A stretch of DNA of 64,000 bases, from contig MU619326.1 in assembly GCA_025201805.1 (NCBI GenBank), positions 7,543 through 71,542 on the forward strand. The letters are read 5' to 3'. Shown one piece after another: positions 26,201 to 38,690 of the stretch. The notes under the pieces are model-generated. The model did no database searches. It was not told the origin of the DNA and saw nothing but the letters and a program-made list of their open reading frames with translations. The position numbers and the translations under genes were made by a program. Numbering within the stretch: the first letter of the stretch is position 1; each line of letters opens with the position of its first letter. Origin of the DNA: Parasitella parasitica. Taxonomy: Eukaryota > Mucoromycota > Mucoromycetes > Mucorales > Mucoraceae.

Positions 26201-29200
26201 ATTGTAAGCAGCATTGCCTAAAGAGGTCCATGCAACAGTTGGTCTTAAGGAGGGGTCAATATTGCGAAGCTCAACATCTAGATAGCGGACCAGGTCATCC
26301 ATACACCAAGGAGTGGTTTGGATTGCTCTATCCATTGAACATACAGTTGGGCTCTTTAGTTCTGATGCCTTTCGCAAGATGTACAGCACAGATTCAATGA
26401 ATTTCTTCCTCAATATAGTACCAAGCCGACCTTCTGATCTATCAAATACAGCCTTTTGAAGAGCTCCATCCATAGACAAGGCGGCACCAAGATCAATAGT
26501 AACTGTCTTTTCAATAAAGTAATCGCAAAGACTCTGTCTATAGCACTCGTAAATATGCTGCATCAGAGCATCACCATCGCATGGCCCAGTGACCCAAACA
26601 TCTACCCAAATGTGAAAGTAGGTGGGACCAGCCTTGGCCTCTCTAAACTCTTCTTCAAGACATTGATGAATTATTTCGGGATTGAAGTTGGTACCACATT
26701 TTCCTTCTTCTGTTACAGTCGAGATCGGAACACCGGATTCATCCAACAGAGTGATGCAAATGCCTGCTATGCCTTGACCCGCTAATAGTTCGAGAGGTGT
26801 GGAAGAGCCAGGTAAACGCTTTGTACAGTTGTAATAAAAACAGAAGGCGCCAGGAGGAATATCTCGAGTAGTTTCACATTTGCTGTGCAGCAGAAAAAGT
26901 GAATTAATATCTCATGCCACGAGTACATAGAAAACTGCTCACCTTCTCAATGCACGTTTAGTACCATCTTGAACGGCATCAGTCTCTCGAGTAAAAAAGA
27001 TGTTGTCGCAGTAGTTTGAAATGATTCGTCGGACATAGGGCCCAGTCAAAGGACGAATGTTATCAGCCAGCAAGGATTGTTTAAAGTATTGCAAAAGCGT
27101 GTATGGACTATTGACAAGGCTTGGCACACGTAACATTTCCCTGTGAGTGGGGGGTTTTGATGTTGGTAGAATAAAGTCTACATCCTATTCGAACAAAAGA
27201 ATACAAATTACTAACAGCTACTGATAGCCAAAGCAGATACTTACTGCAGGAGTTGGTTTAGATGTTGAGTTTCTTGCAAAGAATTGTTGCAACTCATTCA
27301 AGGTGATTTGAGAAATCAGCCGATTCTCAATCAAATCAACAAACTCCTTTTCAACCCACGGTGGCAGCTCAATACCGTGCACTTCCAATACAAGCTCTCT
27401 TCTATCGCTAGTGAACGCACGCGACCCACTGGACGTACGAGGATGAGGAGAAGTTGATGGATATCTTGATAACTCACGCTTAGGAGTAGGGGTGGCTGCA
27501 GCCGTTTCACTTGTAATGAAGCCTACCAGTGTCTGTGCGTCATCTTCCACCTTTTTGCCTGAAGAAGTATGTGCAGGAGATCCATACATTGTGTTTGGAG
27601 ATCCTCCTTCTGTTTCTGCATTTCCACTCAGACTTTCTTCATAAATCTTACAGTAAACAATAGATTTGTCTCTCTCAATGACAAACATGTTGGGCCGATT
27701 TACGACTGTAAAGAGACGAAGCACGTCTGTTGTGAGAAACTTGAGAGCAACGGTCGGCTGTAAACGCCAATGCAAGGGAAATCGCTTTGTATAAATAACA
27801 GGACACGAGAATTGGCCAGGAAAAAACTTGCTGTCCTTATCTGCAGCATTATTATTGAATATATCTTGCGCCTCCTCGCTAGCACTGTCCCTCTCGGATT
27901 CATAATCTTCACTGGAACAGATGGTGTCAGATTCGTATTCGTTAGGCACTTGAAGGTATCGGCTGCAAATACGAGTATCTTGCAAACTACTCAGTAACGC
28001 CAATCGGTTGGTTCGTTCTTGAATAAGTCTAACCTTTTCTTTGACAGGATCAAGCAGATCAGATCCAGCATTTGGCATTTGCAACTTGGAATAAAAATAG
28101 ATTTGAATGTAGCGTTCATAAGGAATCAATATCAGCCAATACAGAGGACGCTTGTCTAATGGAACGCTAGCTGTTCTATTCAAGTCATCTTGTTCTTTTG
28201 TCAAGCGATCATTATCTACAGGTTTCGATATGCTGATGCCCAAGCCATTGCAAAACTCATCCACGACTGTTTGCGTAGGAGTAAAGTTATCGTCTTCAAC
28301 AACAGTAGGAGGGGAAGGGGAGTGTTCTGTGACCACAGGAGAAGCAGTATTGGAATAAGAGGACTCTTCGCTCATATTGAACACAGAATCCTCGCAAACG
28401 TAAAAGTAATCACCAACTCGCTTAATCTGATATTTGCCACACTTTTGACAACAGCTGTCCTTTTCCAGTTCATTCATGAAGATGATCCGACTTTCTGGAT
28501 GGTTTTTCACGAATTCGAAAGGTATTCTGATAGATGTTCGATAATTATCAAATGGGCAAGGATTGGACAATTGGGTTTCTACGTATTTCAAAGTGGAAAG
28601 CGTGATGATGGGCGTTTTTAGCAAGCCATGAATTGTTTCTTCTTTCAAAAGCCAATTCACTCGAGCTTCTATCTCTGCCAAAGCCGCTTGTTGGTCCTGA
28701 GTAAGACAAGAGAAACAGTCTGGCTGTGATTGCATCGACTGAATCAGAGGGCTGTAAACGCGTAAAAAAATCATTAGTACTGACAAATTAAATTAATATC
28801 ACGTATAAAACGTACTCTGGATTATAAGGAAACAAGTTGTCTGCATCAGCATGATCGTCCAAATCAGATGGAGGCATGTTGAGGCACACAATCTGTAGAT
28901 AAACCTTTGTGTCACTAGCCGTGAGTGGGAACGTGTCATGATGAATGCCATATTCATTTTGGAGGTTGAATTCCTTGCCATCGGCTGTATGGCCCCTGTA
29001 TGACATTGGTAGTGATGTTACAGGTACAACAATCTCTGTGTATGAGCAGCTGTTTATGTCGCCTTCATTCGACGACATGGTCTTGTAGGTGGCATTCAAT
29101 CGAATCAATAGAGGTGCTCGAGAATAGGCAACGAGATCAACGAGAAACGATATCTTGTCGTCTTGAGGCGTTTTTTCTTGCCAAATGTCATTTTCATTGC

Positions 29201-32200
29201 TTCTCCTAAATGGAGGTTTATAGTAGAACAAGTTGGAAATGGATCCGTCTTTGGTGCGCACCAACTCAAAGTACTTATGGAAGATGGTATTGAACTTTTC
29301 TTGTATCTCATATTCTTGAGTGTCGCTACCAAGTTTTTGTCAGCTAAACAAGTAGAATGTATTCTGAGGGGATTCTACATACCTTTCTATCAGCTCGTGC
29401 TTCTGCATGCACATGGTGTTGACAAACTCTGTGATATCAACTTCCATTGTAGATTCATTGCAGACCTCCAAAGCCTTGCCTAAATCATCGTCATCCACCA
29501 TAAAACCCCTCATCAAGCAAGTATAAAACGATTTCAAAAAGCTTCGGGAGTAAAATCTAGCAACATCTTGAGCAACGCGAAGAACTCTATCGGTAAGCTG
29601 AGCTTGTGGTTGACAGCAGCTATACTCTCCTTCGAACAATTCGGGACGTAACATGACACCCAACCCATCTGACTCATGAACAAGATAATCAATAGGGCGA
29701 ATAGATATCTTGTCTGCGTCATGCAGTATGCTTTCGATTCTGCTGCGATTGTTCTCCTTTAGTGATCCCGAAAAATGCGTTTCATTCTTGGTGGGATTCA
29801 TTGGCTTTTGCCGAACACATTCAAACATAAAAACATCCAAAAATCGACAGCGTTCCACAGTGGATATCGATTGTGATTCATTGTCGACTTGCAGTTTGAG
29901 TAAGCCGCTGGACACCGATTCTAGGCTTGGAAAAAGAACCACCACAAACGATCTAGGGTCAAACACTTTTACGAAACATCTGGTTTTTCGGAGATCAGGA
30001 ATGAGGCCTGTGCTTGACATTTTGTCGCTTTTTGTCACTGACTGAAGCGCACTGTGAAGATCCTGCCAAAATGCAGCACCTACATCGTGATGGGACATTA
30101 CAATCTCGCCATTGGAAATGTATTCCAGTGATTGCTCCACAAAATAATGCAGCAAAGCATAGTTTTGCAAAACATCGTCTAGCTTGGTTATCACATCTTT
30201 GTTCTTGTTCAGCAGCAAATCAGGCCTGAAACTAAACAGATTTTGGTTGCTTTCAATGACAGGCGTTGTATTAATCAAATTGGAGCCATTGGAAATAACA
30301 GAACTCGCATCGGTTGGAATGGATACATTGACATGACGGCGTAGGTAGCGATGTGCTTTTCCTATTACTTTGGGGGTTCTAATGAGTGGAGTGGTGCTGC
30401 CCGAATGGTCGCTGAAATCTTGTTGCTGGTGATCTGTATCATAGTGCGTGGTCAGTGTCTTTTTGAGTTCCTTCTGTCGAGAGCACGGAAGCAGCACCAT
30501 TTTATATTGAGGCGCTTGGAAAGAAGCAACGATAAACTTGTTTGATCTCAAGACTGACGCAACATCAAATAGCTGTGGAAGGAGCATGACGGCGGTGTCG
30601 TCTGCTGGCATATCTGTCGTTGTATGAGAGTTGCCTTTCTTCTTGCCCTTAAAATCGCCAATGCCCTTTGATTTTCCAATCGCATGAATCTGGTCAAATG
30701 TCACCAGTTGCGACATTGTTTTTCGATCAGGCTCAAATGTCCAGCGTTTCACCAGATCATACTGATCAAAATCAAAGCTTCCACTGGGCTCCATCCACAA
30801 TTCAGTAGTGATTTTTCCATTGGCCGAATCTTTCCATACGAAATATTGGATAGCGCAAAGTGTCAACTCTGTTCCTTCACAACTAGGCAAAGTGATTTCT
30901 TGGTAAAACTGCGTGCTATCTGGTCGAGGCGACACCAATTGGTAGCCCTACATGCAGCACTGTTAGATTAGCCATTTACAAGTGGCATGTACACAAACCT
31001 GATCGAGCCTTGCCTGGCACAAGAATTGGAATGCTAAATCATGGATAGGCATCATCTTGTTTTCTCTATGATAAGCGTCTTGGTAGTTGTCGGTTTGCCA
31101 TGTCCACGTCATGTGCTTAAGATAGTCCCGAACAATATATTCACTAGTCAACCACATGGCCACGGGCAAATACCATGCTTTTACCCTACTTTGGTTTTGG
31201 GTCAAATTTCCTGGTGGTTTTTTAACAGCAGAATCACCTCCTTCAGCCGCCGGTGCAGCATCTGGGTCCTCAAAATGCTTAGGATCTCGCATCAGTAACC
31301 GAGAAAAGGGCCGCTCACAAACCATGTTGCAGGTCGCCTTGGTGTCTTGATTCGTTTTGAGCAAACGGACCAAATTTTGAATGACTCTTTTTCTTGTGAT
31401 TACTTGAACATTGAAGAATAGCAAGCGAAGGGTGATGAGTCGTCCATATTCATGGCGCACTCGCAGCTCGCAGAATGAAGGCGGGTACACTTGTGGGGCT
31501 GCAAAGTAGTCTTTTTGTGTGTCGTCCGGGTTTGCAAGAGGACTGGCTATGAGCTTATGCATCATCTTTACAAATGTGCCATCTTGCGCTTTAAAGTCTG
31601 ACCATTCTTGCATCAGTGATTTTACGCTATCTACCATTATCAAGATGTCATCTTCGACATTAGATACAAATTCTTGATTATAGGACGAAGATAATTTGGG
31701 AGCCATATAAGGCGACACATCGCCCACAAGCAGGTCAATGCAGCCCGGATCATACCAGCATCTAGTCCTTGCTCTCACGTCTGAAGTGTTGATGCGCTCC
31801 CACAAAGCCTTGAACGAGTCGATAAAGGCAACATGTTGCTGCTCGGCTGTTGGTTTTAATCCGCTAGTTGCCTCAGGTGGGTGAGAATTAAACGACGACG
31901 CGTTGGAGCAAGACTCACCATTGCTGAAGTTACAGACATTCATCCAGTATTTACCTGGAAATGCAATAACAGTCTTGAGCACTTCATCGCCCTCGAATAT
32001 GTCGATCAAATAAGCCTTGAGTTTCTCAATTTTTGAGTAGACAGGAGCGGCATACGTTTCTCCAAAGTAGATGGAGCCAGTAACAACACCCATCATCTGT
32101 GCTCTGCGTCTGAACATGTCCCAATTTTGCAACATGTGTGCAAAGCTAGCATCTGTGCGCACAAATATCTCAGCTCTAGGTGCTTTGCCTCGCGAAAAGA

Positions 32201-34578
32201 TGCCGCTCGACATAAGGATATCCTCGCTCCTGTATGTATTCGATGCACTTCCAATGATGGAGGGCAGCCAGGTAGCTCTAATTCGGTATTCAATCGATAC
32301 ATTGGGCTGCCATCGCATAATCATGACAATTTGAATGCGTTCTTTTCTTACGGCTGTAAAATCGGGAGCTTCAATATCGTGGATGCCCGAGTCGTCGTGT
32401 TTGGATCCATTGCCATCATCAAAGGACACGGATTGAAGCGTAAATCCTTCGCGAGCCCTTGCGGCAACAATATGAGAGAATTCAGATGGCAGAGTATATT
32501 CACGGTATTTCAGCAAGCGCCATTCATCCCCTGGGGGTCTTGCATGAGGGTCCCATGGAAAATTGAACCGTTCTCTCGCCAATTCATTATTCAGCCCCAT
32601 AAGGCTAGTTTCTCTTCTATTTAACTGTGCCCCCGAGTCTTTTTCTGCCTGCAGTCTCGCCTCTGAGTGATGATATCGTGTAAGAATAGTTTCGCGAAAC
32701 AAGAATTGTATATGAAAGGTGTTGGGTGTTTGGATATGCTTGGCTTTGTTGATATCAATGAACTGAACAACGGGGTACGACTTGGTGGTGGTGGTGGTAG
32801 TGTTTGTGGCAGCTGTCGGCGTAGGCATAGTGGAGGTTCCCTCATCGTGGTACATGAATATGTTTGCATGGGATTTAGTCAAACATTTCTCAGAGTACAT
32901 AAATGTGCCGCCTGTTGCACGAGCGAGAAACTGAAGAATCTCTGTGTCAGGCACAAACCCGAAATTGCGACCTGGAATAAAACTGCTCGTGTATCCAATT
33001 TGTATAACATGGCATGTAATGTCTTCCTCTGCAAATTGACGCACAAATGTGTTGTCATGCACGTTGGATTTCATGGCACCGTCTGTCACCAAAATAAGCT
33101 GCGCACGGCCGTTTCTTGGCAACAGATTCAATGCAAAATGCCCTGCATGCAGGATTCGCGAAAGATTGGCGCCTGATTTCCCAATACCCCACACCTCCTT
33201 TTTCGCAGTTGATGAATAAAACGACGTATCTTTGAGTTTTGGTGCTGCCAAATCTACTTGGGACGCTGATTTCTGCAAAAACGGCTTTTCTTCGTATGGT
33301 TTGTGGCCTGAAACAGGTGCCGAATCTGCTGAGAATCCCTCTTGTCTTTTGGCTGAAAATGACGTTGTGGCATCGAGTACACCAACGCTACCTGGGGGCG
33401 CTACTCCATTGCCAACATCGAGGTTGTACCCTTTGTTGGATTGATTTTTCTTCATAGTTTTTCGAAATTGTACTGTATCTTCTTGGAAATCTAGAAACTC
33501 GGCTCGCAGCTTTCGAATGATGGCTTGTATATTATTGGCTGTGATGACAACATTCTGCATAAACACCCTCATCGTAGGGTGCTCCACTAGCATGGGTATA
33601 ACATTAATATTAGATGCAAACTGAGAGCAATCAGCCATGACTGTAAGACGTAGATGCGGTTGAACGACAACCTTCTCTGTTGGTGACACTTGCATCGAAA
33701 ATGGTTGCACTAAACCTTGCAGTGAATTGGCAAGTGTCTGGAATACTTCGTTTAGTAATATGTCTGCCCGAGTATTTCCTACTGTCGCTAAGCTTGAGCT
33801 GAGATCGATGATATATACAAGACGGTTCTCCTGGCTGAGCGTCATGATGCTGGTTTTTGGAGTAATTACGTACGGTTGCTCCTTGTGTCGATGAGCAACC
33901 TCAGTTCTCGAAGGATCTACAGACATCTACTTGTTTTAGTCATTTGTTACGCACAAACACACACGATCAAACCTTGTTTCACTGAGAAATCCGATGCCCA
34001 AATCTTTCTTCTGCTTCTTGACAAATACAAGACATTGAGAGACTGGAGTGTTTTGATTAGTAAATGCAATACTGCTAGATCAGTACATTTTTGCATTACC
34101 TCTGCATCTTTTCGTGAGCAAGGCTGATAAAGCATTTTGAGCAGCCATTGCGTATATTCGTTCTTTGTGCATAGTCGTGAATTCTTCAGCAGTATAACGG
34201 CCGTTTTTGCCTCAATGAGCTACAAATTTTATTTCGACTTGTCAACACAAATATATGTCCGTCTGCTGATTTTTCTCGCTCTCCATACCTTTTGGTTCTC
34301 TGTCTGATGTGGGGATTCATCTCGGCTCTCTTCTGTGATCAATGCTGATTTCTCCGAGTTTGATGCTTTGTCAGGTAGATTATTAGACATTTGAATGAAA
34401 TGCGTTTTGACAAAAGAAGCAAACTTTTTTTTTTTCTATTTTTTTTTTTTTTTTTTTTGAAGTTAAATTCGGTCGCACTGACTTGTTGACTAGGAATGAA
34501 CTGAATCATCGTTTCGCTCTTGTCATTAAGGTTGATATTGCACAAGCAGCAAGTGCGCATGGCATGCCCGCACACCAC
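23298..34578 (-). CDS. Giant SZT2-like protein (KICSTOR subunit homologue)
   Basis: Exons on the minus strand: 34578-34483, 34351-34289 (acceptor uncertain), 34219-34100, 34042-33973, 33916-30999, 30947-29383, 29325-28816, 28751-27245, 27184-26943, 26882-23822 and 23768-23298. These give about 3540 aa, close to animal SZT2 (about 3400). Resemblance is spread along the protein: near the N-terminus AVILLKNSRLCTKNEYTQWL, then YIIDLSSSLATVG with EVFQTL and LVQPF; in the C-terminal third FHIWVDVWVTGPCDGDALM and HRLSIYTYNWSESI followed by QKMGLFHH. In animals SZT2 with KPTN, ITFG2 and C12orf66 tethers GATOR1 to lysosomes to restrain mTORC1 when amino acids are low. Long Ser/Thr-rich linkers (around 25.3-26.0 and 27.4-28.4 kb) look disordered. 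The first exon (MVCGHAMRTCCLC) is the least certain part. The assignment rests on motif recognition, not a search. Confidence 0.8.
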
Positions 34579-34678
34579 GTGATGAGACTGTTGTGTTTGT
34601 TTATGTGTCTTCGTCTACGGGCATATTGCTGAAGGCCAAGGGATTCTTACGAAACATTTATCTCCTGCAGAATATTTA
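34579..34678. promoter_or_regulatory. Short bidirectional promoter between the SZT2-like and TBC genes
   Basis: Only about 100 bp separate the two divergent start codons, if the first SZT2-like exon is right. If translation of that gene starts further in, the shared region grows to about 300 bp. It contains CACGTG at 34577-34582, an E-box-like palindrome. No TATA box is evident. Confidence 0.45.
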
Positions 34679-37600
34679 ATGTCAAGTCAAAATAAGATAC
34701 CCAAAAATGTGAGTATCTCGAGGAAGACTATACATTATACCACTGTGTTATACACTCTTTGCTGATATTTTTTTAAAAAATAAAAAAAAGACATTTGTAC
34801 TGCCAACATCTACGGATAGTACTTTGATGCCGTTCTGGACTATGGAGCAGCAGAATTTGTACTTTATGCTTCAGAAATCGCAAGAGCCAGGGAATACCAT
34901 ATTCAAAAACGTGTTCAGTACAATCAAAAGCTTGTAAGTAGTCATCTGCGTATGCTTAAACAAGCAACTTCTCACACTAAATCCAGATTTGATGCGAAGC
35001 AGCCACCCTTTCGCATTCTATTTCAACGAGAACCCAATGCGACATGTCTGCAGATTGCTATTTCTGACTCAGAAGAGCTTATCGAGGCTGCTTGGAAATG
35101 GCTCAGCGGCAACATGGTACCAGAGCTAGAAGAAATCTCGAGCCCATTTGCAAAAGAAGAATGGGTGGTAAAGAAAGTGAACCAAATAGTATCTACCACA
35201 ATTGCAGGTATACAAAGGCTGTCTATGTGTTGAAAAGAATGACATAGTTATAACCAATGACCGTTCCTAGATAGCGATACAGATGATTTATTGCATGACG
35301 ACGAGATCCGTAACGCATCCAGAACGTTTAGACAAACATTCAATGTCTCTTCGTCTGAACGCCTTGTGAATTGTGAGTATCAACAAATCCTCATTATGAT
35401 GTAATCACTAAAGCATAGAAACAAGATTACTCTTGCTCCTGCAATAGTAGACAGGGATGGATGTATATATCCGAGAATTATCTTGGATTCTACTCGTATT
35501 TGATAGGATTTGAATTGAAAGTGTTGATTGAACTCAAGGACATCAAAGATATCATCAAGGAACCAATAAGAAAACTGTTTAGACACAGCATGCGCATTTT
35601 CACTAAAGACAATCAAGAGGTAACTATTGCGGTAAATGTTCAAAGTTGCAGATGCTAACAAGCACAGTATCTATTCGCCAACATGTTCAAGCGTGACGAA
35701 GTATATGATTTATTGGTACAGTTGACTGGTGATTCAGTTCATCGTTTACTGAAAAACTCACATTCCAGTGCGCTCAAAAGCCCATCTTTCGAACAATTGA
35801 CAGTAAATGATAAATTAAACGCTAATACCAATCGTGAATACCCTGAAGCAACATCCCTACCATCCAATAACCCGCTTAAATATGTATTGGAGCACCGTAA
35901 ACGAAATGAAAACTTTCGTCATCTCTTCAGATTATGCGAACAAGAAGAGTTAATCGATACCATCAATGTGTGCTACATGTTTGATTTAGAGCCTTCATCT
36001 TTCCCTGAAACACTGGGGAAAAATAGATATCCTGGAAGATTATATCAATCGCAAAACTTCTTAGCATTTGAGTCTTTTGATAAAATCTCTACAAACAAAC
36101 ATGATAGGCCTCTATGTACATTCGTCCTTCCACTCTATACCATTACTCGCTTTGAAAGAATCAACAACAATACGTATAGATCAACTTTATTATTCAAAAC
36201 TTGGCATAAAATGACGCATGTACTCAAAGTAGAAGCTGAAAAAACTGCCTGTGAGCAATTTTGCGATACTCTCAAGAAAGGGCTTGAAGCCAACGTGTGT
36301 CAAATGAAGAGCTCGCTGCGGTCGTTTTTAATGACATGCAAATCAGAAGAACTTCTTGATGATCTTGTCCGTCTAAAGGGTACTGTTGGTGGTCTGGGTT
36401 TGCAGTACGGTTACCATAGTGATGTGACAGAAGTAAAGGATCATAAAAAGTTAAATATCTGGAAAAATTACTTTAATGGTAAGTGAGACAAATTCGATCG
36501 GATACAGCATTAATATAATTACATTATTGTGTGTGCAGAAAATGGCAGAAATCTGACAATGGTACGCCTTCCTATATTTACGAAAATGATTCGAATTGGT
36601 ATACCCAATTGTTTACGAGGCGAGGTATACGAAATGTGCTCTGGCTCCATCTACCTTCGCTTCGCAAACCAAGGCATCTATGACCAGATATTGGAAACCC
36701 ACAAAGACGATCAATCACCTGCTTTGTATGACATTGAGAAGGATTTGCATAGATCTCTTCCTGAATATTCAGCTTACCAATCTCCAGATGGAATCGACCG
36801 TCTTCGCAGAGTGTTAACAGCATATTCTTGGAAAAATCCGGAAATTGGCTATTGCCAGGCTATGAACATTGTCGCTTCCTCTTTGTTAATGTAAGTAACC
36901 GTAGTTCGCTTTACACAATTCCTAACTGTCTCTTAGTTATATGACAGAAGAGCAAGCATTCTGGACATTAAATTCATTAGTGGATCAGCTTTGTCCTGGT
37001 TATTATAGGTAAGCGATCGCCTTGTCTACATCCGCTATTAAGTCAATCTAATCTCCCATTTTGCAGCTCATCCATGTATGGTATTCTTCTAGATCAGGTT
37101 GTATTAGAAGAGCTTGTCAAGGAATACATTCCAAAGATTACTGAACATTTCCAAAAAAAAGAAATTCAGTTGTCTGTGGCCTGTCTTCCGTGGTTTTTGA
37201 CATTGTTCATCAATTCTATGCCACTACCTTTTGCTTTTCGCATCTTGGATTGCTTTTTCATGGAGGGGCCTAAAGTATTGTTCCAAATTGCTCTTTCCAT
37301 TCTCAAAAGAAATGAGGTAGAACTAGTCAAGATCGAAGATGACTCTGAATTGCTGGTTGTCGTGAAAACTTTCTTTGCATCCCTAAATCTACCCGTCGAT
37401 GATGCTACCAAGGAACAAGATAACGCAAACAAGTTAGAGATATTCAATAGCTTGATGAAATCTGCTTATTCTGATTTTCCAAGTGTTATTTCCTACAAGG
37501 TTAATCAGCTTCGAAAGCAAAATGAGCTCAAGATCATTGGAGGTGTCGAATCGTTTACCAAGCGCAACGCTTTAAGAAATGTCAAGAATAACGCAAACTT

Positions 37601-38690
37601 TGGACCTGAAGAAATCTCGCTTATTTACGATTACTTTTTCGGTGCTTTGTACTATGCCAAAAATCATCAAGACAAGTCTTCCGTGCCTGAAATGGATATG
37701 ACTGCATTCAGGAGAATGATGGTGGCTATGACTACCTGGGCCAATTTGAATGACAATAGTAGCGCCGCAACCAACAACGAAGATCTAACCGTCGTCAAGC
37801 AAGTGCTGGAAGCATTTATTCAAAGATTATTTACCTACTTTCGACACGACACGAAAGCAGGAGTCACCCTGCAAGATACTATCAGCAAATTAGGCGAAAT
37901 ACTACGTGGGGCATGTCATAATTCACTGGTTGAGTAATACTGAATGCTAACGAGTTCATTATAGGATATCATGTCGAAAACCGCCTTTTATTTTGCTCTA
38001 TACGATGAAGACGAAGATGGCGAATTGGACAATGCCGATTTACACACCATGTCAACTGAATTGTTTTTATTGATGAATTTACTTGAACCTGAATTTGATC
38101 AGTGGGATACTGTCTGTAGCTTTATCACGCTAAGTGCGGAACAGACAAACGGCCATGATATAGTTGATAAATTGCACGAGGATTTGCGAGCTGAACCTGA
38201 TGAAGAAAAACAGAATGATAGGTCATCAATTCAACCTTTGAATTGCAAGTATTTTGTTGATCATATCAACAAGATACATAATGTGCTTATAAATCCTCAG
38301 GCTCCTACCATCAAGATTACACTGCCTTCATTGCGTATGGTCATCCTTACCGAAGATCGGCTGGACCGGCTTATTCAAACTGATATACCACAAAGTTTTA
38401 AGCTACAGAGGGCTCTGGTTGAAAGGCAAAAAGGATTAGGGCATGAAATTTTCGAAGCACTTTTCGTTGAGGGTAAAAAGCTGGCAAATAATATGGCTGC
38501 TTCCAATACGCATGCTAAAACCGCTGCTGATCCATCTCCATCAGTTTCTTCAGAAAGACGCTCTTTATCCGGTCTATCTTCTCCTGCTATTCCAGCTAGA
38601 TCTCCATCTGGACGCAGCACCACTCTGAAGTCATCAAAGTCCAGCGTTGCTGATGGTAACTCTGAAGAAGAAGAGTTCGAATTGGTTTAA
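34679..38690 (+). CDS. GRAM-TBC-EF-hand Rab GTPase-activating protein (TBC1D8/9, Gyp2-like)
   Basis: Ten exons: 34679-34708, 34791-34933, 34987-35207, 35271-35372, 35426-35619, 35668-36478, 36539-36890, 36937-37008, 37067-37928 and 37965-38690, giving 1170 aa. A first GRAM domain lies at about residues 166-235 ([20 protein letters not shown]), a second at about 300-440 ([28 protein letters not shown]), a TBC domain at about 515-760, and an EF-hand-like loop near 942 ([15 protein letters not shown]). The dual catalytic fingers are intact: Arg in [11 protein letters not shown] and Gln in GYCQAMN. It should accelerate GTP hydrolysis on a Rab; the target is unknown. The intron at 37929-37964 is only 36 nt with donor GTTGAG, but it is the one junction that keeps the frame. 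Confidence 0.9.

Noticed and set aside
32127-32624. 165-aa open frame on the plus strand, and others at 28190-28621 and 32667-33176
   Set aside because: They lie antisense to the continuous coding sequence of the SZT2-like gene and have no domain content. They are shadows of its codon use.
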